DNA of 64,000 nucleotides. Source: JADJPO01 sp046330955. Its GTDB lineage: Bacteria > Actinomycetota > Actinomycetes > Actinomycetales > Kineosporiaceae. Positions 26,316-34,819 of this stretch are shown here, piece by piece. The DNA lies in the NCBI GenBank assembly GCA_046330955.1, contig JAXLRT010000007.1, positions 62,001-126,000 of the forward strand, written 5' to 3'. The notes under the pieces were generated by a model that was given only the letters and a program-made list of their open reading frames with translations, was not told where the DNA came from and did not search any database. How positions within the stretch are numbered: position 1 is the first letter of the stretch; every line of letters starts with the position of its first letter. The translations under genes were made by a program, and so were the position numbers.

Positions 26316-27596
26316 GTGGCTGAATTCACCGCCGAGGTGTTCCAGAACGAGTTCCTGCCCGATGGCGGTACGGACGTGCACGCCGTGGTCACGGTCACCT
26401 GCTCGGGCGCCGGTGAGGCCGGCCGCGGTGAGGGCGGCGAGGCCGCCGAGATCATCATCGTCGACACCTCCGGCTCGATGCAGGGCGACAAGATCATCGC
26501 GGCCCAGACCGCCGCCGCCGCTGCCGTCGATCAGATCCTGGACGGCACCTGGTTCGCCATCGTGGCCGGTACCGACGGTGCCAACCGGGTGTTCCCGTAC
26601 CCCAACGCCGAGACCGCCATGGTGATGATGGAGCCCGGCGCGCGCGCCGAGGCCAAGCGGGCCGTCGGCCGCCTCGTCGCCGGTGGCGGCACCGCCATGG
26701 GGTCATGGCTGCGCCTGGCCAAACGGATCTTCGAGAGCATGCCGCGGGCGACCCAGCGGCACGCCATCCTGCTCACCGACGGGCGCAACCAGAGCGAGCA
26801 GCCCGAGGTGCTGGCCGCCTCGGTGCGAGATGCCCAGGGCGTGTTCCAGTGCGACTGCCGCGGCGCCGGCGTCGACTGGGATGTCGCCGAGCTGCGGGGG
26901 GTGGCCACCGCATTGCTGGGCACGGTCGACCTGATCCCGGACTCGGCGTCCATGCCGCGGGTGTTCGCCGAGCTGATGCAGCAGGCGATGAGCCGCGGCG
27001 TGGCCGATGCCCAGCTGCGGGTGTGGGCGCCGCAGGGGGCGCAGGTGCTCTTCGTCCGTCAGGTCTCGCCGCAGGTCGAGGACCTGACCGGCCGCCGGGT
27101 CGACGTCAACGCGCTCACCGCCGGGTTCCCCACCGGTGCCTGGGGCGACGAGTCGCGCGACTACCACGTCGCCGTCCGGCTGCCGGCCAAGCCGGTGGGG
27201 TCCGAGCAGCTCGCCGCCCGGGTGCAGCTCGTGGTGCGCGATCAGGTGGTGGCCAGTTCGCTGGTGAAGGCGCTCTGGTCGGACGACGACGTGCTGACCA
27301 CCCGGATCAACCCCGAGGTGGCGCACTACACGGGTCAGGCCGAGCTGGCCGAGGCGATCCAGGCGGGGCTGGCGGCACGGACCGCGGGCGACGAGGCGAC
27401 GGCCCGGCTCAAGCTCGGTCGCGCCGTCCAGCTCGCCGAGGCCACCGGCAACGCGGAGGCCACCACGCGGCTGAGGAAGGTGGTCGACGTCGAGGACGCG
27501 GCAACCGGCAAGGTGGCGTTGAAGCGCAACGTCGACCGGCTCGACGAGATGGCGCTCGACACCAGCTCGACCAAGACCACCCGGGTCAAGAAGTAG
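26316..27596 (+). CDS. VWA domain protein
   Basis: 426 residues, GTG start. The von Willebrand A domain (about residues 45-220) has an intact MIDAS: DTSGSM, then GGTAMG and ILLTDGR. The remaining part holds a beta-sandwich-like region (DYHVAVRLPAKPVGSEQLA) and a helical C-terminus LAEAIQAGLAARTAGDEATA. No signal peptide, so it is cytoplasmic. VWA proteins with TelA and MoxR- or CbxX-type ATPases form metal-dependent assembly or stress modules. Here it sits between phosphatase and FHA gene, and may be a scaffold or substrate. Confidence 0.92.
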   Translation: MAEFTAEVFQNEFLPDGGTDVHAVVTVTCSGAGEAGRGEGGEAAEIIIVDTSGSMQGDKIIAAQTAAAAAVDQILDGTWFAIVAGTDGANRVFPYPNAETAMVMMEPGARAEAKRAVGRLVAGGGTAMGSWLRLAKRIFESMPRATQRHAILLTDGRNQSEQPEVLAASVRDAQGVFQCDCRGAGVDWDVAELRGVATALLGTVDLIPDSASMPRVFAELMQQAMSRGVADAQLRVWAPQGAQVLFVRQVSPQVEDLTGRRVDVNALTAGFPTGAWGDESRDYHVAVRLPAKPVGSEQLAARVQLVVRDQVVASSLVKALWSDDDVLTTRINPEVAHYTGQAELAEAIQAGLAARTAGDEATARLKLGRAVQLAEATGNAEATTRLRKVVDVEDAATGKVALKRNVDRLDEMALDTSSTKTTRVKK

Positions 27597-27679
27597 CCGG
27601 TGAGGAAGCAGCCGGTCGAGGAGCAGGCAGTGGGCAGGACACGGCAGCGACACAGCAGGACACGGAGGGACACGCACGG

Positions 27680-28561
27680 ATGAGCACCTACACCTGCCCG
27701 GACGGGCACAGCTCGGCGGCGAGTGACTACTGCGACGTCTGCGGGGCACCGATCGCCGCCGCCGGTGCCGCCGCGCCGAGTGCCCCCCCGGCCGCCCCGC
27801 CGAACCTGCCCGGATCGCCTGCCGCCGGGTCGAGCCTCGATCTGGACTCCGCGGTGCCGGCGGCGCCGGCGGCTCCGACCGACCAGGAGTGCCCGAGCTG
27901 TGGGTCGATGCAGCCTGCGGATGCGCTGTTCTGCGAGAGCTGCGGCTATGACTTCGTGACCGGCCAGATGCCCCGACCGCTGGCGCCACCGGACGGCGTC
28001 CCGTCCGCGCCGTCGGCCCCATCGGCGCCGTCCGCTCCGTCCGTCCAGCCGGCGGCGGTCGATGCCGGATCGAGCGACCCGGCGGTGACGGTGCAGCCGC
28101 CGCCGACCGATCCGGCGCCGGCTCACCTGCCGCCGACCGCGCAGCCCCCGGACGGCGTGGAGTGGGTGGTGGAGGTCTGGGTCGACCCGGACTGGCACGC
28201 CGCTCAGGACGTCGACGACCCGTGCCCGTCCGCGGGGATGCCCGTGGTGGTGCCGTTGCGTCAGCGCAGTGTGCTGATCGGGCGTACCTCGTCGAGCCGC
28301 AACATCCACCCCGACATCGACATCACCGGCGACACCGGGGTCTCGCGCCGCCACGCCCAGCTCACCACCGACGGCCTGCGCTGGTGGATCGAGGACCTGG
28401 GCTCGGCCAACGGCACCTACGTGGGTGGCGCCGGCCAACCGTTGCCGACCGACCCGGTCTCGGGGCGGGTCGAGCTGTCCGACGACGGTCGGATCTACCT
28501 GGGCGCCTGGAGTCGGCTCGTGGTGCGCAAGGCCTCACCCTCCGAGCGCGCCGCCGGCTGA
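27680..28561 (+). CDS. FHA domain protein with N-terminal zinc ribbons
   Basis: 293 residues from the ATG at 27680, with GGAGGGA upstream. Two zinc-ribbon motifs, CPDGHSSAASDYCDVCG and CPSCGSMQPADALFCESCG, then a Pro/Ala/Ser linker. The C-terminal FHA domain has LIGRTSSSRNIHPDIDI, DTGVSRRHAQL and DLGSANGTYV, the phosphothreonine-binding residues. It would read phosphothreonine made by PknG and is the likely GarA-like output or adaptor of this cluster, though the zinc ribbons differ from classic GarA. Confidence 0.93.
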   Translation: MSTYTCPDGHSSAASDYCDVCGAPIAAAGAAAPSAPPAAPPNLPGSPAAGSSLDLDSAVPAAPAAPTDQECPSCGSMQPADALFCESCGYDFVTGQMPRPLAPPDGVPSAPSAPSAPSAPSVQPAAVDAGSSDPAVTVQPPPTDPAPAHLPPTAQPPDGVEWVVEVWVDPDWHAAQDVDDPCPSAGMPVVVPLRQRSVLIGRTSSSRNIHPDIDITGDTGVSRRHAQLTTDGLRWWIEDLGSANGTYVGGAGQPLPTDPVSGRVELSDDGRIYLGAWSRLVVRKASPSERAAG

Positions 28562-28576
28562 CCCGCGGTGGTCAGG

Positions 28577-28608
28577 TGATCCGGGTACCCTTCGGCCCTG
28601 CCCGGGTC
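28577..28608. terminator. possible terminator between FHA and AraC genes
   Basis: GATCCGGGTA and TGCCCGGGTC form an imperfect stem around a short loop in the 45-bp gap between two convergent genes. Two mismatches and no T-run make it a weak call. Confidence 0.3.
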
Positions 28609-29500
28609 AACTGCGCTGCCGGTGCAGGTAGGCCGACGGCGTGAGTCCGAGGTGTGCGCGGACGTCGCGGGTCAGGTGGGCCTGGTCGCTGTAGCCGAGC
28701 TCGGCGGCCACGTCCGCCCAGCCAGTCCAGGCCGCAGTGTCCGAGGTGCCGTCGCTGAGCCGCGCCGCGTCGGCCGCACGCTCGGCGGCCTCGATGATCC
28801 GCCACCGCCGGATCACCCAGGCCGGGCTCGCCCCGACGTAGGTACCGAACAACCGCTGCAGGGTCCGCACGCTGACCCCGGCCGCCGCGGCGAGCTGCTC
28901 CACCCGCAGCACGCTGCGGTCGGTCTCGGCGATCCGAGCCACCCGGGCCACCTCCCGCGCCTGGTCCAGGCGCTGCGGATCGCGTTGCTGCGCAACACCT
29001 TCCAATGCCTCGCGCAGGACGGCGATGCGGGTGGGCTCGTCGTCCAGGCCGGCGATCCGTGCCACCAGCTGCGCGCCGTCCAGGCCCAGCGCGTCGTCCA
29101 GGGTCAGCGCGCGATCGGTGACCCGTCGCGCGGGCCGGTCGATCAGCGCGCCGAGGCCACCGGTCGTCGTCTTGGCGGCCACGGTCCACCCGTCACCGGT
29201 CAGCCGCCGGTGTGAGATCCGGGTGATCAGCCCGTAGACCCGGCCGGCGGGGTGCTCACGGCTGGCCCCCGAGTCGTCCGTGGTGCCGACACTGATGTGC
29301 CCGCTCGGGTGGTTCAGCACCTGCTGCACGTGCTCGATGCCCTCGGGTAACTGCCAGGCGACCGCCCAGAACCAGTCGACCAGACCGTCGAGCACCTCAC
29401 CGGCGGGGTAGCGGTTCAGCGTGACGTGGCGCGCCATCGTCGCCGGGTCGATGATGCCCCGGGTGTCGGCGGGCAGGGGAGTGGGTGGCGCGTCGGTCAT
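28607..29500 (-). CDS. AraC family transcriptional regulator
   Basis: 297 residues from the ATG at 29500, which lies 7 nt after TAGGTT, a leaderless arrangement; the open frame extends further upstream without support. The N-terminal domain resembles DUF6597-type sensor domains (RYPAGEVLDGLVDWFWAVAW). The C-terminal AraC HTH pair reads EQLAAAAGVSVRTLQRLFGT and WADVAAELGYSDQAHLTRDV. It is divergent from the DinB-fold gene at 29580, which it may regulate. Effector unknown. Confidence 0.87.
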   Translation of the reverse strand: MTDAPPTPLPADTRGIIDPATMARHVTLNRYPAGEVLDGLVDWFWAVAWQLPEGIEHVQQVLNHPSGHISVGTTDDSGASREHPAGRVYGLITRISHRRLTGDGWTVAAKTTTGGLGALIDRPARRVTDRALTLDDALGLDGAQLVARIAGLDDEPTRIAVLREALEGVAQQRDPQRLDQAREVARVARIAETDRSVLRVEQLAAAAGVSVRTLQRLFGTYVGASPAWVIRRWRIIEAAERAADAARLSDGTSDTAAWTGWADVAAELGYSDQAHLTRDVRAHLGLTPSAYLHRQRS

Positions 29501-29579
29501 CACCACCAACCTAGGCGCCGGTCGAGGTTGTCGCGAACCTTCAAGCGCCCCTCGTCGGGGGCTGCCTACGGTGAACCGC

Positions 29580-30245
29580 ATGACCAACGCGACCGACGAG
29601 ATCCCGTACTTCCCGGCCACCGCGCCGGACGTGTTCCGCGATGCCGCCGCGACTGCCGCGCTGGTGCGGCCGGTGCTCGCAGCCCTCGCCGACGTGGTCG
29701 AGGTGCCGGACGCCGCGCTCGACGACCCGACCCCGTGTGCCTCGTTCACCGTGGCCACGTTGCGCGACCACGTCCTGGGCTGGGTGCAGCACTTCGCCGT
29801 GGCGCTGTCCGACCCCGACCGGTCCTCGCCGCGGGCTGATGCCGACGCCTACCGTGCCGCCGACGACCCTCGCGCCCCCGGCGAGGTGGTTCGCGACAGC
29901 GCCGCCCGGATCGAGGCCGCCCTGGGCGGCGACGTCCTGGGGCGTCAGGTGGTGATGTCCAGTTCCCGCATGGACGGCCCGGCCGTCGCGGCGATGACCC
30001 TGGGGGAGTATCTGATCCACGGCTGGGACCTGGCCGCCGCCACCGGCCGGGACTGGGCGCCGTCCGATGCGGCCTGTGATGCCGCCCGTGAGTTCTTCGA
30101 GGGCATGATCTCGCCCGAGTACCGCTCCGAGGACGGTGCCGGTGGCTTCTTCGCCCCCGAGGTCCCGGTGCCGGACGACGCCCCCGCCCTGCACCGCCTG
30201 CTCGGCTTCGCCGGCCGCAACCCCTCCTGGACCCCGCCCGCCTGA
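29580..30245 (+). CDS. TIGR03086/maleylpyruvate isomerase-like DinB-fold metal-binding protein
   Basis: 221 residues. LRDHVLGWVQHFAVAL with the later LGEYLIHGWDLAAATGRDW supplies the metal-binding histidines of the mycothiol-dependent maleylpyruvate isomerase N-terminal family. DDPTPCASFTVATL is the typical lead-in. It probably acts with mycothiol on a small electrophile; the substrate is not readable. The ATG lies 7 nt after TACGGT, suggesting a leaderless mRNA, and is divergent from the AraC gene with 79 bp between starts. Confidence 0.82.
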   Translation: MTNATDEIPYFPATAPDVFRDAAATAALVRPVLAALADVVEVPDAALDDPTPCASFTVATLRDHVLGWVQHFAVALSDPDRSSPRADADAYRAADDPRAPGEVVRDSAARIEAALGGDVLGRQVVMSSSRMDGPAVAAMTLGEYLIHGWDLAAATGRDWAPSDAACDAAREFFEGMISPEYRSEDGAGGFFAPEVPVPDDAPALHRLLGFAGRNPSWTPPA

Positions 30246-30253
30246 CCGCCTGC

Positions 30254-30313
30254 CCCTCCCGACTGACAACGGCGGGATTCGGTGCGCCCTGGCAACACCG
30301 AATCCCGCCGTTG
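30254..30313. repeat. palindrome A1, left copy flanking the first DUF559 gene
   Basis: A 60-bp unit whose core is a perfect 18-bp stem, CAACGGCGGGATTCGGTG (30267-30284) with its complement at 30296-30313, and an 11-nt loop CGCCCTGGCAA. It is repeated with one mismatch at 31397-31456, in the same orientation. It lies just after the DinB-fold gene stop and 107 bp before the DUF559 gene start. It may act as a terminator and also as a cassette boundary. Confidence 0.85.
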
Positions 30314-30419
30314 AGGCGGCTGGGCCCGTCTGTCCACAGGTCGACGGAGTCGTCCCACTGTCCACAGGCGCTCGGCTCGGGCGCCCACGCCCCGGGTGGT
30401 TCGGGCAGGGTGCGGGATC

Positions 30420-31409
30420 GTGCGCGATGATCGGCTGCGGCTGGCCGTGACCCGACTGGCCACTGACCAGGCCGGCGTCATCAGCCGAGCCCAGGCCCTG
30501 GACCTCGGGATGACCCGGGGCATGATCCGGGCACTGCTCGACTCCGGCCGATGGCAGCGCGTCCACCCGGGCACCTATGTGATCTTCACCGGCCCGCTGC
30601 CCGTCATGACGCGTGTCTGGGCAGCGATCCGGTATGCCGGACGAGGGGCCATGGTGGTTGGTGCCACTGCCCTGTGGCTTGCCGGCGCCGTGGACGAGCC
30701 ACCGCCGTCGATCCAGATCGGCGTCCCCCACGGCCGGTCGGTGGTCCCTGTCGCCGGAGTCGTGATCGTTGCTGGTCGATGCCTGGGCACCCGACCACGG
30801 CCGGCAGCGCGACCACCACGTACGGCGGTCGAGGATGCGCTACTGACCGAGGTGGGCATGCGCACCTCGGTGGATGCGGTGGTCGGCCTGGTGCTCCAGG
30901 TCCTTCAGCGACGTGTGACGACTCCCCAGCGGCTGCGCGCCGCCCTGGGTGAGCGACGTCGGCAACGGTGGCGATCCCTGATCCTCGACCTGACGGATGA
31001 GGCTGCTGACGGCGTCCATTCGCGCCTCGAGTACTGCTATCGGCGTGATGTGGAGCGTCGTCACGGTCTGCCGCGTGGAGAACGCAATGTCGCCGAGGCC
31101 ATCCCCGCCCGTGCCGGTTCGTCCGGGTCGACACATCGTTATCGCGATGTGCGCTATCGAGCTCAGCGACTGGTCGTGGAATTGGACGGTGCCCTGACCC
31201 ACCCGGCCGAGGACGCGTGGCTGGATCGCCGCCGGGACAACGATCTCGTGATCACTGGTGAACGTACGTTGCGCTACGGCTGGCGTGAGGTCGGCGGCCA
31301 GCCGTGCAGGGTGGCCGACCAGGTCGGGACCGCGCTGCAGGTGGGTGGCTGGACCGGCCGCCCGCAACGGTGCAGCGCACCCTGCCGTCTCCCCGACCCT
31401 CCCGACTGA
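30420..31409 (+). CDS. AbiEi-like winged helix plus DUF559 (Vsr-fold) protein
   Basis: About 329 residues from the GTG at 30420 (30396 also possible). The N-terminus is the AbiEi-type antitoxin winged helix: DQAGVISRAQALDLGMTRGM with SGRWQRVHPGTYV. The C-terminal DUF559/Vsr-like part has SRLEYCYRRDVERRHGLPRG, YRDVRYRAQRLVVELDGALT and RRRDNDLVITGERTLRYGW, a PD-(D/E)xK-type pattern (acidic residues in LVVELDG). G+C is lower than in neighbours. Its stop codon lies inside repeat A2 and a matching repeat A1 lies upstream. Function unknown; proposed to be a nuclease or a domesticated toxin-antitoxin derivative. Confidence 0.8.
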   Translation: MRDDRLRLAVTRLATDQAGVISRAQALDLGMTRGMIRALLDSGRWQRVHPGTYVIFTGPLPVMTRVWAAIRYAGRGAMVVGATALWLAGAVDEPPPSIQIGVPHGRSVVPVAGVVIVAGRCLGTRPRPAARPPRTAVEDALLTEVGMRTSVDAVVGLVLQVLQRRVTTPQRLRAALGERRRQRWRSLILDLTDEAADGVHSRLEYCYRRDVERRHGLPRGERNVAEAIPARAGSSGSTHRYRDVRYRAQRLVVELDGALTHPAEDAWLDRRRDNDLVITGERTLRYGWREVGGQPCRVADQVGTALQVGGWTGRPQRCSAPCRLPDPPD

Positions 31410-31456
31410 CAACGGCGGGATTAGGTGCGCCCTGGCAACACCGAATCCCGCCGTTG
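31397..31456. repeat. palindrome A2, right copy flanking the first DUF559 gene
   Basis: The same 60-bp unit as A1 with one base change, which makes one mismatch in the 18-bp stem (31410-31427 against 31439-31456). Two extra base pairs (GA/TC) extend this copy. The DUF559 stop codon (31407-31409) is part of the repeat. It lies between convergent genes (DUF559 and aquaporin), so it could also terminate both. Confidence 0.85.
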
Positions 31457-31469
31457 TCGGCGAGCAGGC

Positions 31470-32225
31470 CTACTTGCGGGTGCGACCCTCGATCTTGACC
31501 ACGTTGTGCTCGCCGGTGATCAGGCCGTAGGTGGCTCCGGCGATCACGGCGCCCACGATGGGGGCCACCCAGAACAGCCACAGCTGCTGCAGCGCCCACG
31601 CGTCGGTGTAGAACGCGACCGCCGTCGAGCGGGCCGGGTTCACCGAGGTGTTGGTCACCGGGATCGAGATCAGGTGGATCAGCGTCAGCGCCAGGCCGAT
31701 GGCGATCGGCGCGAAGCCCACCGGCGCCCGGCCGTCGGTGGCGCCCAGGATCACGTAGAGGAAGAACGCCGTCAGCACGATCTCGATCACGAGCGCGGCC
31801 AGCAGCGTGTACTTGCCCGGCGAGTGGTCGCCGTAGCCGTTGGCCGCGAACCCGGCAGCCCGCACGGCCGACCGGTCGAAGCCCGTCTTGTGGCTCGCCA
31901 CCACCCAGAGCGCTCCCGCGGCGCAGGAGCCGGCGATCAGCTGGGTGACGATGTAGGCCGGGACGTCCTTCCAGCCGAAACGCCGGGCCACGGCCAGACC
32001 GACCGTGACGGCGGGGTTGAAGTGACCACCCGAGACGTGACCGACGGCGTAGGCCATCGTCAGCACGCTCAGGCCGAAGGCGATCGACACCCCGAGCAGG
32101 CCGACTCCCACCTCCGGAAAAGCTGCGGCGAGCACGGCGGTACCGCACCCGCCGAACACCAGCCAGAACGTCCCCAGGAACTCGGCCCCCAGCCGCGAGG
32201 ACAGTGCAGGTGTCGTGGTGGTCAT
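31470..32225 (-). CDS. aqpZ: aquaporin Z-type water channel
   Basis: 251 residues from the ATG at 32225, with GAGAGGGGA upstream. Six membrane helices and two half-helices with NPA boxes, GGHFNPAVTVG and TNTSVNPARSTAV. The start LGAEFLGTFWLVFGGCGTAV and the Arg after the second NPA match the AqpZ subgroup of water-selective channels. It sits in the inner membrane. The 3' end abuts palindrome A2. Confidence 0.95.
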   Translation of the reverse strand: MTTTTPALSSRLGAEFLGTFWLVFGGCGTAVLAAAFPEVGVGLLGVSIAFGLSVLTMAYAVGHVSGGHFNPAVTVGLAVARRFGWKDVPAYIVTQLIAGSCAAGALWVVASHKTGFDRSAVRAAGFAANGYGDHSPGKYTLLAALVIEIVLTAFFLYVILGATDGRAPVGFAPIAIGLALTLIHLISIPVTNTSVNPARSTAVAFYTDAWALQQLWLFWVAPIVGAVIAGATYGLITGEHNVVKIEGRTRK

Positions 32226-32441
32226 CAGGATCCCCTCTCGAATCGGTGTCAGCGGTCTGCCGAGGTGGCCACCAGTCTGATCCTTGTCAGGGCGTTCGTG
32301 CGGCAGGATCGCCGTTCGGCGACATCCCGTGCCACACGTGCGCAAACGCACACCGGGTGTCGGGCCGCGCATCGACCCGCTGGCTAGGCTGCACCCACCG
32401 ACTAGTGCGTCCCGCCAAGTGTGCCCGAAGGAGAGCTGCCC

Positions 32442-33656
32442 GTGGCCAAGATCAAGGTCGCCAACCCAGTCGTCGAGCTCGACGGCGACGAGATGACCCG
32501 CATCATCTGGCAGTTCATCAAGGACCGGCTGATCCATCCGTACCTGGACATCGACCTGAAGTACTACGACCTCGGCATCGAACACCGGGACGCCACGGAC
32601 GACCAGGTCACCATCGACTCGGCCAACGCCATCAAGCAGTACGGCGTCGGGGTCAAGTGCGCCACCATCACCCCGGACGAGGCCCGCGTCGAGGAGTTCA
32701 AGCTCAAGAAGATGTGGGTCAGCCCCAACGGCACGATCCGCAACATCCTCGGCGGTGTCGTCTTCCGTGAGCCGATCATCATCAGCAACATCCCGCGGCT
32801 GGTGCCCGGGTGGACCAAGCCGATCGTCATCGGCCGTCACGCCCACGGTGACCAGTACAAGGCCACCAACTTCAAGGTGCCCGGTGCCGGTCAGCTGACC
32901 ATGACGTTCACCCCCACGGACGGCAGCGAGCCGATCCAGCACGTCGTGGCCAACTACGGCCCGGACGGCGGGGTGGCGATGGGCATGTACAACTTCAACA
33001 AGTCCATCGAGGACTTCGCGCACGCGTCCTTCGCCTACGGCCTGCAGCGCGGCTACCCGGTCTACATGTCGACCAAGAACACGATCCTCAAGGCCTACGA
33101 CGGGCAGTTCAAGGACACCTTCCAGCGGGTGTTCGAGGAGGAGTACCAGGACAAGTTCGCCGCCGCCGGCCTGACCTACGAGCACCGCCTGATCGACGAC
33201 ATGGTCGCCGCAGCGATGAAGTGGGAGGGCGGCTACGTCTGGGCCTGCAAGAACTACGACGGTGACGTGCAGTCCGACACCGTGGCCCAGGGCTTCGGCT
33301 CGCTCGGCCTGATGACCTCGGTGCTGATGACCCCGGACGGCAAGACCGTCGAGGCCGAGGCCGCCCATGGCACGGTCACCCGGCACTACCGGATGCACCA
33401 GCAGGGCAAGCCGACCTCGACCAACCCGATCGCCTCGATCTACGCCTGGACCGGTGGCCTGAAGCACCGCGGCAAGCTCGACAACACCCCCGAGGTGACG
33501 GCGTTCGCCGAGCGGCTCGAGCGGGTCTGCGTCGAGACCGTCGAGAGCGGCAAGATGACCAAGGACCTGGCCCTGCTGGTCGGCCCCGACCAGGAGTTCC
33601 TGACCACCGAGGGCTTCCTGGCCGCGCTGGACGAGAACCTGCAGGCCTCGTCCTGA
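32442..33656 (+). CDS. icd: NADP-dependent isocitrate dehydrogenase
   Basis: 404 residues from the GTG at 32442 with AAGGAGA upstream. VELDGDEMTRIIW, KKMWVSPNGTIRNILGG, the substrate region GRHAHGDQYKATNF and EAEAAHGTVTRHYR mark the homodimeric eukaryote-like type II enzyme. It oxidises isocitrate to 2-oxoglutarate, making NADPH. It is followed 49 bp later by mdh, giving a TCA pair. TAGGCT at 32383 may be its -10 box. Confidence 0.96.
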   Translation: MAKIKVANPVVELDGDEMTRIIWQFIKDRLIHPYLDIDLKYYDLGIEHRDATDDQVTIDSANAIKQYGVGVKCATITPDEARVEEFKLKKMWVSPNGTIRNILGGVVFREPIIISNIPRLVPGWTKPIVIGRHAHGDQYKATNFKVPGAGQLTMTFTPTDGSEPIQHVVANYGPDGGVAMGMYNFNKSIEDFAHASFAYGLQRGYPVYMSTKNTILKAYDGQFKDTFQRVFEEEYQDKFAAAGLTYEHRLIDDMVAAAMKWEGGYVWACKNYDGDVQSDTVAQGFGSLGLMTSVLMTPDGKTVEAEAAHGTVTRHYRMHQQGKPTSTNPIASIYAWTGGLKHRGKLDNTPEVTAFAERLERVCVETVESGKMTKDLALLVGPDQEFLTTEGFLAALDENLQASS

Positions 33657-33705
33657 TCGTCACCGCCCCCTGACGTCTGCATCACCCATGAACGAAGGAG
33701 TTCTG

Positions 33706-34695
33706 ATGAGCAAGGCCCCTGTCAAGGTCACGGTCACCGGCGCTGCCGGCCAGATCGGCTACGCGCTGTTGTTCCGGATCGCCTCCGGCGCACTGCTCGG
33801 CCCGGACACCCCGGTCGCCCTGCGGTTGCTGGAGATCCCCCAGGCCGTCAAGGCGGCCGAGGGCACCGCGATGGAACTGAACGACTGTGCCTTCCCGCTG
33901 TTGAGCTCGATCGACATCTTCGACAACCCGACCGCGGGGTTCGAGGGTGCCAACGTCGGCCTGCTGGTCGGCGCCCGCCCGCGCACCGCCGGCATGGAGC
34001 GGGGCGACCTGCTCGAGGCCAACGGCGGCATCTTCGGCCCGCAGGGCAAGGCCATCAACGATGGTGCCGCCGATGACATCCGCGTGCTGGTGGTGGGTAA
34101 CCCGGCCAACACCAACGCGTTGATCGCCGCGGCCTCGGCGCCCGACGTGCCGTCGTCGCGGTTCACGGCGATGACCCGGCTCGACCACAACCGGGCGCTG
34201 GCCCAGTTGTCCGAGCGCACCGGTGCCCCGGTGACGGCGATCAAGAACATGACCATCTGGGGCAACCACTCGGCGACCCAGTACCCGGACGTGTTCCACG
34301 CCACCATCGACGGCCGCCCGGCCGCCGAGGTCATCAACGACCAGGCCTGGCTCGAGAGCACCTTCATCCCCACCGTGGCCAAGCGCGGCGCGGCGATCAT
34401 CGAGGCCCGCGGCGCGTCGTCCGCGGCCTCGGCGGCGTCCTCGGCGATCGACCACGTACACGACTGGGTGCTGGGCACCCCGGACGACAGCTGGACCTCG
34501 GCCGCGATCGCGTCCGACGGCTCCTACGGCGTCCCGGAGGGCCTGATCTCCTCGTTCCCGTGCCGTTCGGTGAACGGCGAGTGGCAGATCGTGCAGGGGC
34601 TCGAGATCTCCGACTTCTCCCGCGGCCGGATCGACGCCTCCGTGGCCGAGCTCGCCGAGGAGCGCGACGCGGTCGCCAAGCTGGGCCTGATCTGA
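33706..34695 (+). CDS. mdh: malate dehydrogenase
   Basis: 329 residues from the ATG at 33706; an in-frame ATG at 33688 is rejected because AACGAAGGAG right after it is the ribosome site. NAD-binding VTGAAGQIGYALLFRIASG, substrate-binding arginines in VGARPRTAGMERGDLL, NPANTN, RLDHNRA and catalytic His in WGNHSATQYPD. This is the 329-residue cytosolic-type MDH common in actinomycetes. It converts malate to oxaloacetate. Confidence 0.97.
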   Translation: MSKAPVKVTVTGAAGQIGYALLFRIASGALLGPDTPVALRLLEIPQAVKAAEGTAMELNDCAFPLLSSIDIFDNPTAGFEGANVGLLVGARPRTAGMERGDLLEANGGIFGPQGKAINDGAADDIRVLVVGNPANTNALIAAASAPDVPSSRFTAMTRLDHNRALAQLSERTGAPVTAIKNMTIWGNHSATQYPDVFHATIDGRPAAEVINDQAWLESTFIPTVAKRGAAIIEARGASSAASAASSAIDHVHDWVLGTPDDSWTSAAIASDGSYGVPEGLISSFPCRSVNGEWQIVQGLEISDFSRGRIDASVAELAEERDAVAKLGLI

Positions 34696-34713
34696 TCAGC
34701 TGACCCGATCTGA

Positions 34714-34756
34714 CAGCACTCGCGGCCCCGGTCACCCGACCGGGGCCGCAGTGCTG
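34714..34756 (+). terminator. strong hairpin terminator after mdh
   Basis: CAGCACT, a one-base bulge, then GCGGCCCCGGT (34722-34732), loop CACCCG, ACCGGGGCCGC and AGTGCTG. The 18 paired bases begin 19 bp after the mdh stop. There is no T-run, which is usual for actinomycete hairpin terminators. Confidence 0.85.
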
Positions 34757-34819
34757 TGAGGCGACAGTTCGCCTGAGAGGCCCATCCAGCCGGCCCCGCC
34801 GGCACCCGATGCCCCTCAG

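Noticed and set aside
30420..31409. First DUF559 gene as a RAYT transposase
   Set aside because: Flanking palindromes recall RAYT units, but there is no HUH motif or catalytic tyrosine pattern; the C-terminus fits Vsr/DUF559 instead.
33688..33705. Upstream ATG as mdh start
   Set aside because: The six codons it adds contain the GAAGGAG ribosome site of the ATG at 33706.
34757..34819. Riboswitch between mdh terminator and the secreted protein gene
   Set aside because: GTTCGCCTGAGAGG looked like part of a known motif, but no surrounding conserved core of glycine, c-di-AMP or other classes could be matched.
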